Of a DNA stretch of 64,000 bases, positions 1 through 8,084 are shown in pieces. A program made the translations under genes and the position numbers. Source of the stretch: Streptomyces polyasparticus. Its GTDB lineage: Bacteria > Actinomycetota > Actinomycetes > Streptomycetales > Streptomycetaceae. The notes beneath the pieces were generated by a model that worked only from the letters and a program-made list of their open reading frames with translations, searched no databases and was not told the origin of the DNA. Numbering within the stretch: the stretch's first letter is position 1; every line of letters starts with the position of its first letter. The stretch covers positions 62,001 to 126,000 of the forward strand of contig NZ_JACTVJ010000017.1 in NCBI RefSeq assembly GCF_014493765.1. The letters run 5' to 3'.

Positions 1-1022
1 GCGGCGCCGTGCACGTACGAGGCGACCTTGTCGCGGTGGGCCGCGGTGATCAGCGGGCCCATCTCGGAGGTCGGGTCGTTGCCAGGCCCGATCTTGATCT
101 TCTCGGCCCGCTCGCGGATCTTCGCGACCAGCTCGTCGCCGGTCGCGCCGACCGCCACGACCGCGGAGATCGCCATGCAGCGCTCGCCCGCCGAGCCGTA
201 CGCCGCCGAGACCGCCGCGTCGGCGGCCGCGTCGAGGTCGGCGTCGGGAAGGACCAGCATGTGGTTCTTCGCGCCGCCGAGCGCCTGGACGCGCTTGCCG
301 TTGGCGGAGGCGGTGGTGTGGATGTAGCGGGCGATCGGGGTCGAGCCGACGAAGGAGACGGCCGCGACGTCCGGGTGCTCCAGAAGACGGTCGACGGCGA
401 CCTTGTCACCGTGGACGACGTTGAACACACCGTCCGGCAGACCGGCCTCGGCGAGCAGCTCGGCGATCTTCAGCGAGGGCGAGGGGTCCTTCTCGGAGGG
501 CTTGAGCACGAAGGTGTTGCCGCACGCGATGGCCAGCGGGAACATCCACATCGGCACCATGGCCGGGAAGTTGAAGGGCGTGATGCCCGCGACCACGCCG
601 AGCGGCTGGCGGATCGAGGCCACGTCCACGCGGCTGGACACGGAGGTCGACAGCTCGCCCTTGAGCTGGACGGTGATCCCGCACGCCAGGTCCACGATCT
701 CCAGACCGCGGGCGACCTCGCCGAGTGCGTCCGAGTGCACCTTGCCGTGCTCGGCGGTGATCAGCGCGGCGATCTCGTCGCGGTGCGCGTCGAGCAGCGC
801 GCGGAACTTGAACAGGACCGTGGTGCGCTGGGCGAGCGAGGACTGCCCCCAGGTCGCCCAGGCCTCCTTGGCCGCGGCGACCGCCGCGTCCACCTCCTCG
901 ACGGAGGCGAAGTCGACCTGCGTGGTCACGGCGCCGGTCGCCGGGTCGGTGACCGGCCCGGAGCGGCCCGAGGCGCCCTCGACGGTCTTGCCACCGATCC
1001 AGTGGTGCACGGTCTTCGTCAT
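1..1022 (-). CDS. mmsA: Methylmalonate-semialdehyde dehydrogenase (CoA-acylating), 3' end outside window
   Basis: The first 340 residues of an aldehyde dehydrogenase superfamily protein of about 500 residues; the C-terminus lies beyond base 1. It oxidises malonate or methylmalonate semialdehyde to acetyl- or propionyl-CoA with NAD and CoA, which is the last inositol-degradation step (IolA) and a valine-catabolic step. The N-terminus reads MTKTVHHWIGGK, PFNFPAMVPMWMFP marks the Rossmann region, and the catalytic cysteine sits in GSAGERCMAIS near residue 282. The ATG at 1022 follows a GAGGAG site. It lies 28 bases after iolD on the same strand, so it is probably the last or near-last gene of the iol operon. 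The family is certain; whether inositol or valine use dominates is inference. Confidence 0.93.
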   Translation of the reverse strand, partial: MTKTVHHWIGGKTVEGASGRSGPVTDPATGAVTTQVDFASVEEVDAAVAAAKEAWATWGQSSLAQRTTVLFKFRALLDAHRDEIAALITAEHGKVHSDALGEVARGLEIVDLACGITVQLKGELSTSVSSRVDVASIRQPLGVVAGITPFNFPAMVPMWMFPLAIACGNTFVLKPSEKDPSPSLKIAELLAEAGLPDGVFNVVHGDKVAVDRLLEHPDVAAVSFVGSTPIARYIHTTASANGKRVQALGGAKNHMLVLPDADLDAAADAAVSAAYGSAGERCMAISAVVAVGATGDELVAKIRERAEKIKIGPGNDPTSEMGPLITAAHRDKVASYVHGA

Positions 1023-1050
1023 GGCGTACTCCTCGAACTCCTGCTGGTTG

Positions 1051-2913
1051 TCACAGATGGCGCCGGCGGGCCCGCACTTGCCTCTCATATGTCCGGCGCG
1101 CCTCCACCGCCGCCTCACGGCTCGCGGTCTCGGCCACGGGAACATCCCACCACGCCTGCGCGGGTGGCACGCCCGACACAATGTCTGCGGATTCCGTCTC
1201 CACATAGACACATGTGGGACCGTCGGCGGCGCGCGCCGCGGCGAGCGCTTCCCGCAGCTCACGTACGGTCCCGGCACGCAGCACCCGCATCCCCAAGCTC
1301 TCCGCGTTGGCCGCGAGATCCACCGGCAGCGGGTCCCCGGTGTACGTCCCGTCCGCGGCCCGGTACCGGTATCCGGTGGCGAACCGCTCGGCCCCGACGG
1401 ACTCGGAGAGGCCACCGATGGACGCGTATCCGTGGTTCTGCAGGATCACGGCCTTGATCGCGATCCCCTCCTGCACGGCGGTGACGATTTCGGTCGGCAT
1501 CATCAGATACGTCCCGTCGCCGACGAGCGCCCAGACCTCGCGCGCGGGGTCGGCGAGCTTGACGCCGATGGCCGCCGGGATCTCGTATCCCATGCAGGAG
1601 TAGCCGTATTCGACGTGGTACTGGTCGGCGGTCCGGGTGCGCCACAGCTTGTGCAGATCGCCGGGGAGTGATCCGGCGGCGTTGATCAGCACGTCCCGCT
1701 GGTCCACCAACGCGTCGAATACGCCGAGGACTTGGGCCTGGGTCGGCGCCGCGTCCGGATCCGCGGCGGCGTAGGCCCGGCTCACCAGGGACTCCCAGTC
1801 CGCCTTGGCCTCGGTGTACTCGGCCTCGTAGGCCGGGGGGACCCGCTCCTTGAGGAGGTCACGGAGCTGCGCGATCCCCTTGTGCGCGTCCCCGACCAGC
1901 GAGACGCCGCTCATCTTGTGCGCGTCGAACGCGGAGATGTTGAGGTTCACGAACCGCACCCCCGGGTGCTCGAAGAGCGTGCCGGACGCCGTCGTGAAGT
2001 CGGTGTAGCGCGTGCCGATCCCGATCACCACGTCGGCGGTGCGGGCGAGCCCGTCGGCGACCGCGGTGCCCGTGTGCCCGATCCCGCCGACGTCGGCGGG
2101 ATGGTCGTACGGCAGCGCGCCCTTGCCCGCCTGGGTCGACGCCACGGGGATGCCCGTGCTGTCGGCGAGCGCCTTGAGCGTGTGCTCGGCTCCGGCGTGC
2201 CGCACGCCTCCGCCCGCCACGATCAGCGGACGGCTCGCGGCACGGATCAGACCGGCCGCCTCGTGCAGCGCACGGTCGTCGACCTCGGGCTGCCGCACCC
2301 GCCAGACCCGTTCCGTGAAGAACTCCTCCGGCCAGTCGTACGCCTCCGCCTGTACGTCCTGCGGCAGCGCGAGCGTCACCGCCCCGGTCTCCACCGGATC
2401 CGCGAGCACCCGCATCGCGCTCAGCGCCGCCGGGATCAGGGCCTCGGGACGCGTGACCCGGTCGAAGAACTTCGACACCGGCCGCAGACAGTCGTTCACC
2501 GACACATCGCCCGCGTACGGCACTTCGAGCTGCTGCAGTACGGGATCGGCGGGCCGGGCCGCGAACACATCGCCGGGCAGCAGCAGGACGGGCAGGTGGT
2601 TGATGGTGGCGAGGGCCGCGCCCGTCACCAGGTTCGTCGCGCCGGGGCCGATCGAGGTCGTCACCGCGTGCGCGGACAGGCGCCGTGAGTGACGCGCGTA
2701 TCCCACCGCCGCGTGCACCATGGCCTGCTCGTTGCGCCCCTGGTGGAAGGGCATGAGGTCCCTGTACTCGACGAGCGCCTGGCCGAGCCCGGCCACATTG
2801 CCGTGTCCGAAGATCCCCCAGGTCGCGGAGATCAGCCGGTGCCGGATCCCGTCGCGCTCGGTGTACTGCCGGGACAGGAAGCGGACGAGTGCCTGGGCGA
2901 CGGTGAGCTTCAT
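1051..2913 (-). CDS. iolD: 3D-(3,5/4)-trihydroxycyclohexane-1,2-dione acylhydrolase IolD
   Basis: A 620-residue thiamine-diphosphate enzyme that opens the inositol ring by hydrolysing trihydroxycyclohexane-1,2-dione to 5-deoxy-glucuronate. It has the three-domain layout of the acetolactate-synthase fold. The N-terminal Pyr domain carries ATWGIFGHGNVAG and the TSIGPGATN stretch, and the C-terminal PP domain carries VGDGTYLMMPTEI with the downstream NHGY that binds the cofactor metal. The chosen ATG at 2913 is preceded by GGAGGG at 5-6 bases and overlaps the iolB stop as ATGA, which implies translational coupling. An upstream in-frame start at 2955 would intrude into iolB and lacks a ribosome site. 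Length and motifs are typical of IolD. Confidence 0.95.
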   Translation of the reverse strand: MKLTVAQALVRFLSRQYTERDGIRHRLISATWGIFGHGNVAGLGQALVEYRDLMPFHQGRNEQAMVHAAVGYARHSRRLSAHAVTTSIGPGATNLVTGAALATINHLPVLLLPGDVFAARPADPVLQQLEVPYAGDVSVNDCLRPVSKFFDRVTRPEALIPAALSAMRVLADPVETGAVTLALPQDVQAEAYDWPEEFFTERVWRVRQPEVDDRALHEAAGLIRAASRPLIVAGGGVRHAGAEHTLKALADSTGIPVASTQAGKGALPYDHPADVGGIGHTGTAVADGLARTADVVIGIGTRYTDFTTASGTLFEHPGVRFVNLNISAFDAHKMSGVSLVGDAHKGIAQLRDLLKERVPPAYEAEYTEAKADWESLVSRAYAAADPDAAPTQAQVLGVFDALVDQRDVLINAAGSLPGDLHKLWRTRTADQYHVEYGYSCMGYEIPAAIGVKLADPAREVWALVGDGTYLMMPTEIVTAVQEGIAIKAVILQNHGYASIGGLSESVGAERFATGYRYRAADGTYTGDPLPVDLAANAESLGMRVLRAGTVRELREALAAARAADGPTCVYVETESADIVSGVPPAQAWWDVPVAETASREAAVEARRTYERQVRARRRHL

Positions 2914-3713
2914 CGGTAACCCTCCGCATAGTCGGGGTGGAACCGGATCCGCCACTCCCGGCCGGCACCGGGTCCTGCCATGACGTTCAGGTAGTACATG
3001 TCATGCCCGGGCTGCGCGATCGACGGACCGTGCCAGCCGTCCGGCACCAGAACCGCATCCCTCGTACGGACTTCGGCGAGCACATCCGTACCGCCGTCGC
3101 GCGAGGGGCTGACCCGCTGGTAGCCGAGGCCTTCGGGGCCGCCGTCGATCTCGAAGTAGTAGATCTCCTCCAACTCGCTCTCCATGCCCGGCACTTGCTC
3201 GTCGTGCTTGTGGGGCGGATACGAGGACCAGTTGCCGCCGGGGGTCAGCACTTCCACCGCGATCAGGCGGTCGCACTCGAAGACGCCGGCCGCACCGAAG
3301 TTGCGCACTTCGCGCGAGCACCGGCCGCTGCCCCGGCGCTCGATGGGAACCTCCGCCGCGGGGCCGTAGCGAGCCGGGAGTCTGCGCTCGCATTTCGCTC
3401 CTGCCAAAGCGAACCGGCCTCCCACGGCGGAGGCGATCTGGGTGTGCGCGTCACGCGGCACGTACGCGAAGTCGGTGGCGCTCGCGAACACGTCCTTGCG
3501 GCCGTCGAGTTCGATCAGCAGGCCGTTCACATAGACGGTGCAACCCCCGGTCAGCGGCAGCACGATCCACTCGCTGTCACCGCTCACCAGGGTGTGCGAA
3601 CCACCGGGCGGCAGGTCGAGCACCCGCAGGGACGCGAACGTCCAGCCGGCCCGCTCGGGGCCGATGTCCAGGGCATACGGACCGTGCGCCGTCTCTCCCG
3701 CACGTACATGCAT
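2910..3713 (-). CDS. iolB: 5-deoxy-glucuronate isomerase IolB
   Basis: A 267-residue cupin-fold isomerase that converts 5-deoxy-D-glucuronate to 2-deoxy-5-keto-D-gluconate in inositol catabolism. The two cupin halves are visible: the first holds WIVLPLTGGCTVYVNG, the second holds SSYPPHKHDE, whose histidines and acid are likely metal ligands, and EEIYYFEID. The protein begins MHVRAGETAHGPY. The ATG at 3713 lies 8 bases after GAGGAG; the GTG three codons upstream overlaps that site and is less likely. The gene sits 24 bases after the aldolase gene and overlaps iolD by 4 bases. Assignment is firm from fold, length and operon. Confidence 0.95.
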   Translation of the reverse strand: MHVRAGETAHGPYALDIGPERAGWTFASLRVLDLPPGGSHTLVSGDSEWIVLPLTGGCTVYVNGLLIELDGRKDVFASATDFAYVPRDAHTQIASAVGGRFALAGAKCERRLPARYGPAAEVPIERRGSGRCSREVRNFGAAGVFECDRLIAVEVLTPGGNWSSYPPHKHDEQVPGMESELEEIYYFEIDGGPEGLGYQRVSPSRDGGTDVLAEVRTRDAVLVPDGWHGPSIAQPGHDMYYLNVMAGPGAGREWRIRFHPDYAEGYR

Positions 3714-3737
3714 CGCCGCCACTCCTCTACAAGGGCT

Positions 3738-4625
3738 CTACAGCAGACCGACGGCTGTCTGGACGGCCGCCGCCACATCGTCGTCGGGCGGATAGAGCAG
3801 CGACCGTCCCACGACGAGCCCCTGCACGGTGGGCAGTTGCAGCGCGCCCCGCCACTTCTCGTACGCCGCGTCCTGATCGCCCTGGGTGTCGCCGCCGAGG
3901 ATGACGGACGGCAGCGTCGAGGCCGCCATGACACGCTCCATGTCGTCCGGATTCTCGGTGACGGGCACCTTCAGCCAGGTGTACGCGGAGGTGCCGGCGA
4001 GTCCGGAGGCGATGGCGATCGAGGTGGTGACGGCCTCGGCGGACAGATCGTTGCCGAGGCGTCCGTCCGTGCGGCGCGAGACGAACGGCTCGACGAACAC
4101 CGGCAGCCGTCGCTCGGCCATCTCGTCGATGATCCGGGCGCTGGAGTGCAGGGTGGCGAGCGAGCCCGGGTCGTCGTAGTCGATCCGGAGCAGCAGTTTG
4201 CCGCCGTCCAGGCCCGAGCGCTGCAGATCGACGGGCCGGTAGCCGGTGAAGCGGTCGTCGAGCTCGAAGGCGGAGCCCGCGAGCCCGCCCCGGTTCATGG
4301 AGCCGAGCGCCACCTTGTCGTCGAGCGCGCCGAGAAGCAGCAGGTCGTCGAGAATGTCGGCGGTGGCCAACACGCCGTCCACGCCCGGGTGTTCGAGGGC
4401 CAGACAGAGCCGCGTAAGGAGGTCGAGCCGGTTGGCCATGGCGAGCTGCCGGCCGCCGACGGCGAGCGCGCCGCGCGCCGGATGGTCGGCGGCGATGATC
4501 ATCAGACGGCCGCCGGGCCCGATCAGCGCCCTGCGGCGCCGTCGCGCGGCGGCCTCCGCCACGGCCTCGGGGTGCCGGGCCCTGGTCCGCGCGAGCTCGG
4601 CGGGGCTGATCGCGGGGAGGCTCAC
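3738..4625 (-). CDS. Cgl0158-family TIM-barrel aldolase of the inositol operon
   Basis: A 295-residue (beta/alpha)8 protein of the family often labelled Cgl0158 or deoxyribose-phosphate-aldolase-like. The N-terminal RLMIIAADHPARG is typical of class I aldolase barrels, LLLRIDYDD holds acidic residues, and TWLKVPV contains a lysine that could form the Schiff base. In this operon the missing step is cleavage of 2-deoxy-5-keto-gluconate 6-phosphate to dihydroxyacetone phosphate and malonate semialdehyde (IolJ), so I infer this protein does it. The GTG start overlaps the iolC stop as GTGA, so the two are probably coupled. Family recognition is good; the exact reaction is inferred from the neighbours. 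Confidence 0.8.
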   Translation of the reverse strand: MSLPAISPAELARTRARHPEAVAEAAARRRRRALIGPGGRLMIIAADHPARGALAVGGRQLAMANRLDLLTRLCLALEHPGVDGVLATADILDDLLLLGALDDKVALGSMNRGGLAGSAFELDDRFTGYRPVDLQRSGLDGGKLLLRIDYDDPGSLATLHSSARIIDEMAERRLPVFVEPFVSRRTDGRLGNDLSAEAVTTSIAIASGLAGTSAYTWLKVPVTENPDDMERVMAASTLPSVILGGDTQGDQDAAYEKWRGALQLPTVQGLVVGRSLLYPPDDDVAAAVQTAVGLL

Positions 4626-5671
4626 AGGGCCGCCTCGACCTCATGCGGGAAGGGCATCGCGGAGGAGCAGGCGAGCCGGGAGGCGACGATCGCGCCGGCC
4701 GCATTGGCGTACCGCATGATGTGCTCCAACTCCCAGCCCGCGAGCAGTCCGTGGCACAGCGCACCGCCGAAGGCGTCACCGGCCCCGAGCCCATTGACCA
4801 CCTCGACGGGCACGGGCGGGACCTCGGCGCGCTCACCCTTGGCATTCAGGGCGAGTACCCCTTCGGGCCCCTGCTTGACGACGGCGAGCTCGACCCCGTA
4901 CTCCAACAACTTCCGTGCGGAGTGCAGAGGTTCCCGTACGCCGGTGGCGATCTCGCACTCGTCCAGATTGCCGACGGCGACGGTGGCGTGGGCGAGGGCC
5001 TGCTCGTAGTGGGGGCGCGGCTCCTCACGCCAGAACATCGGGCGCCAGTCGAGGTCGAAGACCGTGCAGCCCTCGCGGCCGCGGGCGGCGAGCGCGGCGA
5101 GGGTGGCGTCGCGGCTCGGCTGTTCGCTCAGGCCGGTGCCGGTCATCCAGAACACCCCTGCCGCACGCACCGCTTGGAGATCGAGCTCGCCCGGGTGGAT
5201 CTCCAGGTCGGGCGCTTTCGGCTGCCGGTAGAAGTAGAGCGGGAAGTCGTCGGGCGGAAAGATCTCGCAGAAGGTTACGGGGGTCGGCAGCCCCGCGACG
5301 GGCGTGACCCAGCGGTCGTCGACGCCGAACTCCCGGAGCGCCTTGTGCAGATACGCGCCGAACGCGTCCGCTCCCGTACGGGTGATCACGGCCGTGCGCC
5401 GCCCGAGCCGGGCCGCGGCGACGGCGACATTGCTGGCGGAACCGCCGAGGAACTTCCCGAAGGTCTCCACGTCGGCGAGCCGCACACCCGTCTGCAGGGG
5501 GTACAGATCCACGCCGATCCGGCCCATGGTGATCACATCGAACGGCCCCGGGGAATCGGGAGCCTCGAACAGCCCTGGGGAATCCGGGACTTCGCTCCGG
5601 CCTTGCGGATCCGGGACTTCGCTCCGGCCTTGCGGATCCGGGACTTCGCTCCGGCCTTGCGGTTCGGACAC
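4622..5671 (-). CDS. iolC: 5-dehydro-2-deoxygluconokinase IolC with repeat-bearing N-terminal extension
   Basis: A 349-residue PfkB/ribokinase-family sugar kinase that phosphorylates 2-deoxy-5-keto-gluconate. The core begins FDVITMGRIGVDLYPLQTG, has the first PfkB signature FLGGSASNVAVAAARLG, and has the second signature near the C-terminus as VNGLGAGDAFGGAL, where GAGD carries the catalytic aspartate. Before the core lie about 45 residues built from a nine-residue repeat, SEVPDPQGR, present three times and then decaying. The GTG at 5671 follows AAAGGG at 8 bases; an ATG at 5758 is in frame but lies upstream of the predicted start of transcription. First gene of the operon, transcribed from the promoter at 5738-5766. 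Confidence 0.92.
   Translation of the reverse strand: MSEPQGRSEVPDPQGRSEVPDPQGRSEVPDSPGLFEAPDSPGPFDVITMGRIGVDLYPLQTGVRLADVETFGKFLGGSASNVAVAAARLGRRTAVITRTGADAFGAYLHKALREFGVDDRWVTPVAGLPTPVTFCEIFPPDDFPLYFYRQPKAPDLEIHPGELDLQAVRAAGVFWMTGTGLSEQPSRDATLAALAARGREGCTVFDLDWRPMFWREEPRPHYEQALAHATVAVGNLDECEIATGVREPLHSARKLLEYGVELAVVKQGPEGVLALNAKGERAEVPPVPVEVVNGLGAGDAFGGALCHGLLAGWELEHIMRYANAAGAIVASRLACSSAMPFPHEVEAAL
5586..5666 (-). repeat. 27-bp tandem repeat, three copies, inside the 5' end of iolC
   Basis: Three consecutive 27-base units at 5586-5612, 5613-5639 and 5640-5666. The first two are identical and the third differs only in its last four bases. On the coding strand each unit encodes SEVPDPQGR-type residues, so copy-number changes keep frame. 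Two degenerate proline-serine units follow towards the kinase core. Confidence 0.95.
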
Positions 5672-5737
5672 CGGCCACACCCTTTCGGCTCGCCCCGGTC
5701 CATGTCGTCCCTGATCCCGTGGTACCGCAGACTCCAG

Positions 5738-5766
5738 GTCTAACGCCGGGCGCGCCACACTGTCAA
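5738..5766 (-). promoter_or_regulatory. Predicted vegetative promoter of the iol operon
   Basis: On the minus strand TTGACA (5766-5761) is followed after 17 bases by TTAGAC (5743-5738). The hexamer and spacing fit a housekeeping (HrdB-type) promoter. A start near 5731 would give a leader of about 60 bases before the GTG of iolC at 5671 and excludes the upstream ATG at 5758. Confidence 0.6.
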
Positions 5767-5783
5767 CGGATTGTCCTTACATT

Positions 5784-5797
5784 CGGACCATGGTCCG
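5784..5797. promoter_or_regulatory. Perfect 14-bp palindrome between iolC and the divergent TIM-barrel gene
   Basis: CGGACCATGGTCCG is a perfect inverted repeat in the divergent intergenic region, about 20 bases upstream of the iolC -35 element and 47 bases before the divergent ATG. The position fits an operator controlling both directions. No regulator is identified; the AraC-type protein at 6769 is the nearest candidate. Confidence 0.45.
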
Positions 5798-5843
5798 TCG
5801 CCCTCCTTGACACCCCTCTCATATCGCCGGAAAGCTGGCGCCC

Positions 5844-6752
5844 ATGACGCCAGCGCCCGGCCTTTCGCGTATCCGCATCGGCTCCGCTCCGGACTCCTGG
5901 GGCGTGTGGTTCTCCGACGACCCGCGGCAGGTGCCCTGGCACCGGTTCCTGGACGAGGTCAGCGATTCGGGTTACGAGTGGATCGAGCTCGGACCGTACG
6001 GCTATCTGCCCACCGACCCCGAGGTGCTGCGCGCGGAGACCGAGCGGCGAGGGCTGAAGGTGTCGGCGGGCACGGTGTTCACCGGACTGCACCACGGTCC
6101 TTCCGTCTGGGAGTCCACCTGGGAGCAGGTCTCGCGGGTCGCCGCGCTCGCCCGCTCGCAGGGTGCGGGGCACCTGGTCGTCATCCCGTCGTTCTGGCGG
6201 GACGACAAGACGGGCGCGGTCCTGGAGGACCGCGAGCTGACAGCCGCACAATGGCGCGAACTAGCCCATGGATACGAGCGGTTGGCCACCGAGGTCCGCG
6301 ACACGTACGGGCTGCGGATCGTGGTCCATCCGCATGCGGACACGCATATCGACACCGAGGAGAACGTCACCCGCTTCCTCGACGCCACCGACGCGGACCT
6401 GGTCTCGCTGTGCCTGGACACCGGGCACTACGCGTACTGCGGCGGCGACAACGTGAAGCTGATCGAGACCTACGGTTCGCGGATCGGCTATCTGCATCTC
6501 AAGCAGGTCGACCCGGCGGTGCTCGCCGCCGTACGGGACGAGGACCTGCCCTTCGGCCCCGCGGTCGCGCGCGGCGTGATGTGCGAACCGCCGGCCGGAC
6601 TCCCCGCCCTGCAGCCGGTCCTGACAGCCGCTCAGTCCCTCGACATCGAGCTCTTCGCGATCGTCGAGCAGGACATGTACCCCTGCGAACCCGACCGTCC
6701 CCTGCCCATCGCGCGCCGCACCCGCGCCTATCTGCGCTCCTGTGGGGCGTGA
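5844..6752 (+). CDS. TIM-barrel sugar isomerase/epimerase, probable inosose dehydratase (IolE-like)
   Basis: A 302-residue xylose-isomerase-like barrel protein. It begins with IRIGSAPDSWGVWF and continues WHRFLDEVSDSGYEWIELGPYGYLPTD. Barrel residues that usually bind a divalent metal are visible: VVHPHADTHI, CLDTGHYAYCGGD, YLHLKQVD and a final FAIVEQDMY glutamate. Proteins of this type in actinobacterial inositol clusters are usually inosose dehydratases (IolE) or inosose isomerases (IolI/IolH). Divergent placement next to iolCBD supports IolE, which is otherwise missing here, but sequence alone cannot separate these subfamilies. The ATG at 5844 has only a weak GGAAAG site. It is closely followed by, and probably co-transcribed with, the AraC gene. 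Confidence 0.75.
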   Translation: MTPAPGLSRIRIGSAPDSWGVWFSDDPRQVPWHRFLDEVSDSGYEWIELGPYGYLPTDPEVLRAETERRGLKVSAGTVFTGLHHGPSVWESTWEQVSRVAALARSQGAGHLVVIPSFWRDDKTGAVLEDRELTAAQWRELAHGYERLATEVRDTYGLRIVVHPHADTHIDTEENVTRFLDATDADLVSLCLDTGHYAYCGGDNVKLIETYGSRIGYLHLKQVDPAVLAAVRDEDLPFGPAVARGVMCEPPAGLPALQPVLTAAQSLDIELFAIVEQDMYPCEPDRPLPIARRTRAYLRSCGA

Positions 6753-6768
6753 CCTAGGAGGAAGAGTG

Positions 6769-7719
6769 GTGCGGTCCAAGGCGCCCCGTATGTCGCGGTG
6801 TCCGGCCGGGACCTGGGAGCGGGCCATCGGTGTGCCCCATCCGCGGCTGCGGCCCGGGGTCCTCGCCTACCGGGGCTTCCGGCTCGCGCTGCCCGCGCCG
6901 CGGCGGCGGCTCGAGACCCCGGTGCCCGCGGTCACGTTGCTGCTCGGCTTCGACCGCGCGCTGCGGGTGCACCATCCCCGCAGGCCCACGGTGTCGCGGG
7001 TCTGCGCCGTCTCGGGGCTCGCGACGACGGCGGTGGTCGGCGAGCACGACGGACGCCTGTCGGGCATCGAGGTGATGATCGCGCCCTGGGCCGCCTTCAC
7101 CCTCTTCGGCCTCGACCAGCACGAACTCGCCGACCAGGTCGCCGATCCGGACGACGCACTGCCTGCCCCGCGCGGACGCTGGGGGTCGGTGGACAGCCTG
7201 GCGGACGCGCTGGGCACGCTGCCGACGTGGAGCGCACGGTTCGCCCTGCTCGACGAGGTGCTCACCCGCTGGTCGGAGCAGGGTTCGCCGTCCTCACCGC
7301 GCACGGTCGCGGCCTGGAACGAGCTGGTGCGCACCTCCGGCGCCGTGCCCGTGGCGCATCTCGCCGAACAAGTCGGCTGGAGCGTACGCCAGTTGGAGAA
7401 CCGCTTCCGCGAGCAGATAGGGCTCAGCCCGAAGGCGGCGGCGCGGGTCCTTCGCCTGACACGGGCGCGCAGACTGCTCGCGGCGGGCCGCACCCAGGCC
7501 GAGACGGCGGCGGCCTGCGGGTTCTACGACCAGTCGCATCTCAGCGGCGAGTTCCGCGCCATGACGGGCTTCACACCGGGCGAGTTCACCGCGGCCCGCC
7601 GCTCCCCCGCGGTGGAGTCAGGACCGCCGAATCCGGACCGGCTGCAGGGCGAGGCGACGAGCCTGCTGCTTCCGGCAAACGGAGCTGCGCCTTTCTCCAA
7701 GACTGCTGTGATGCTCTGA
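6769..7719 (+). CDS. AraC-family transcriptional regulator
   Basis: A 316-residue regulator. Residues 1 to about 190 form an AraC-type sensing domain (GVLAYRGFRLALPAPRRRLETP). The C-terminal 100 residues hold two helix-turn-helix motifs: PVAHLAEQVGWSVRQLENRFREQIG, and TQAETAAACGFYDQSHLSGEF followed by the family-typical RAMTGFTPGEF. AGGAGG at 6756-6761 sits just after the upstream stop at 6752 and serves GTG at 6769 (7-base spacing) or less well GTG at 6766, so translation is likely coupled to the TIM-barrel gene. A role in inositol or related sugar control is inferred from position. The effector is not deducible. Confidence 0.88.
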   Translation: MRSKAPRMSRCPAGTWERAIGVPHPRLRPGVLAYRGFRLALPAPRRRLETPVPAVTLLLGFDRALRVHHPRRPTVSRVCAVSGLATTAVVGEHDGRLSGIEVMIAPWAAFTLFGLDQHELADQVADPDDALPAPRGRWGSVDSLADALGTLPTWSARFALLDEVLTRWSEQGSPSSPRTVAAWNELVRTSGAVPVAHLAEQVGWSVRQLENRFREQIGLSPKAAARVLRLTRARRLLAAGRTQAETAAACGFYDQSHLSGEFRAMTGFTPGEFTAARRSPAVESGPPNPDRLQGEATSLLLPANGAAPFSKTAVML

Positions 7720-7767
7720 GGCAATCTGAGCGGGTCGACCTGCCGACGGGGGAACGGGGGTCGATCA

Positions 7768-7800
7768 GGGCCGGGCTCCGTCGCAGGGTGCCCGGCCCTT
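7768..7800 (+). terminator. Hairpin terminator after the AraC gene
   Basis: GGGCCGGGC (7768-7776) pairs perfectly with GCCCGGCCC (7790-7798) across a 13-base loop, followed by TT only. This U-poor form is common for Streptomyces terminators. Confidence 0.6.
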
Positions 7801-7976
7801 CGGCTGCCTTCGTTGCAGAACCCCATGCCAAGGCCACGGCATTTCGGGACAAAGCCTCACGGATTCGCGACAAACGTCCCCCTTCCGTCACAGCTGTCTC
7901 ACTCACGCGGGTTTCCCGTCACACCCCCTCAACAGGCACATCCCTCTCGTCACTCCCCGTCGTTCACGGGGCAGAG

Positions 7977-8008
7977 GCTGAGTGATCACGAGCACACGCT
8001 GAGTGATC
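7977..8008. promoter_or_regulatory. 11-bp direct repeat, 21 bp apart, upstream of small HTH gene
   Basis: GCTGAGTGATC occurs at 7977-7987 and again at 7998-8008. Start-to-start distance is 21 bp, two helical turns, so both copies face the same side of the helix. GTGATCAC within the first copy is also a palindrome. The layout suggests paired binding sites for a regulator, possibly the HTH protein encoded 77 bases downstream. Confidence 0.45.
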
Positions 8009-8084
8009 GCCGAGAACACCGCACCCGGCTCCCCCGACGGCTCCCCCGGGCCGAAGCCGCGGTGCGCACAGGGAGGTGCCGCAC

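Larger units (their letters stand above)
7720..8084. other. Intergenic region between the AraC gene and the small HTH gene
   Basis: No gene is supported in these 365 bases. The proximal part holds a terminator hairpin (7768-7798). The distal part holds an 11-bp direct repeat (7977-7987 and 7998-8008), described separately, and the GGGAGG site for the next gene. I see no clear promoter hexamers. Confidence 0.6.

Noticed and set aside
5672-5758. Upstream ATG (5758) as the start of iolC
   Set aside because: It lies upstream of the predicted promoter start and adds 29 residues unrelated to the kinase, while GTG at 5671 has a well-spaced ribosome site.
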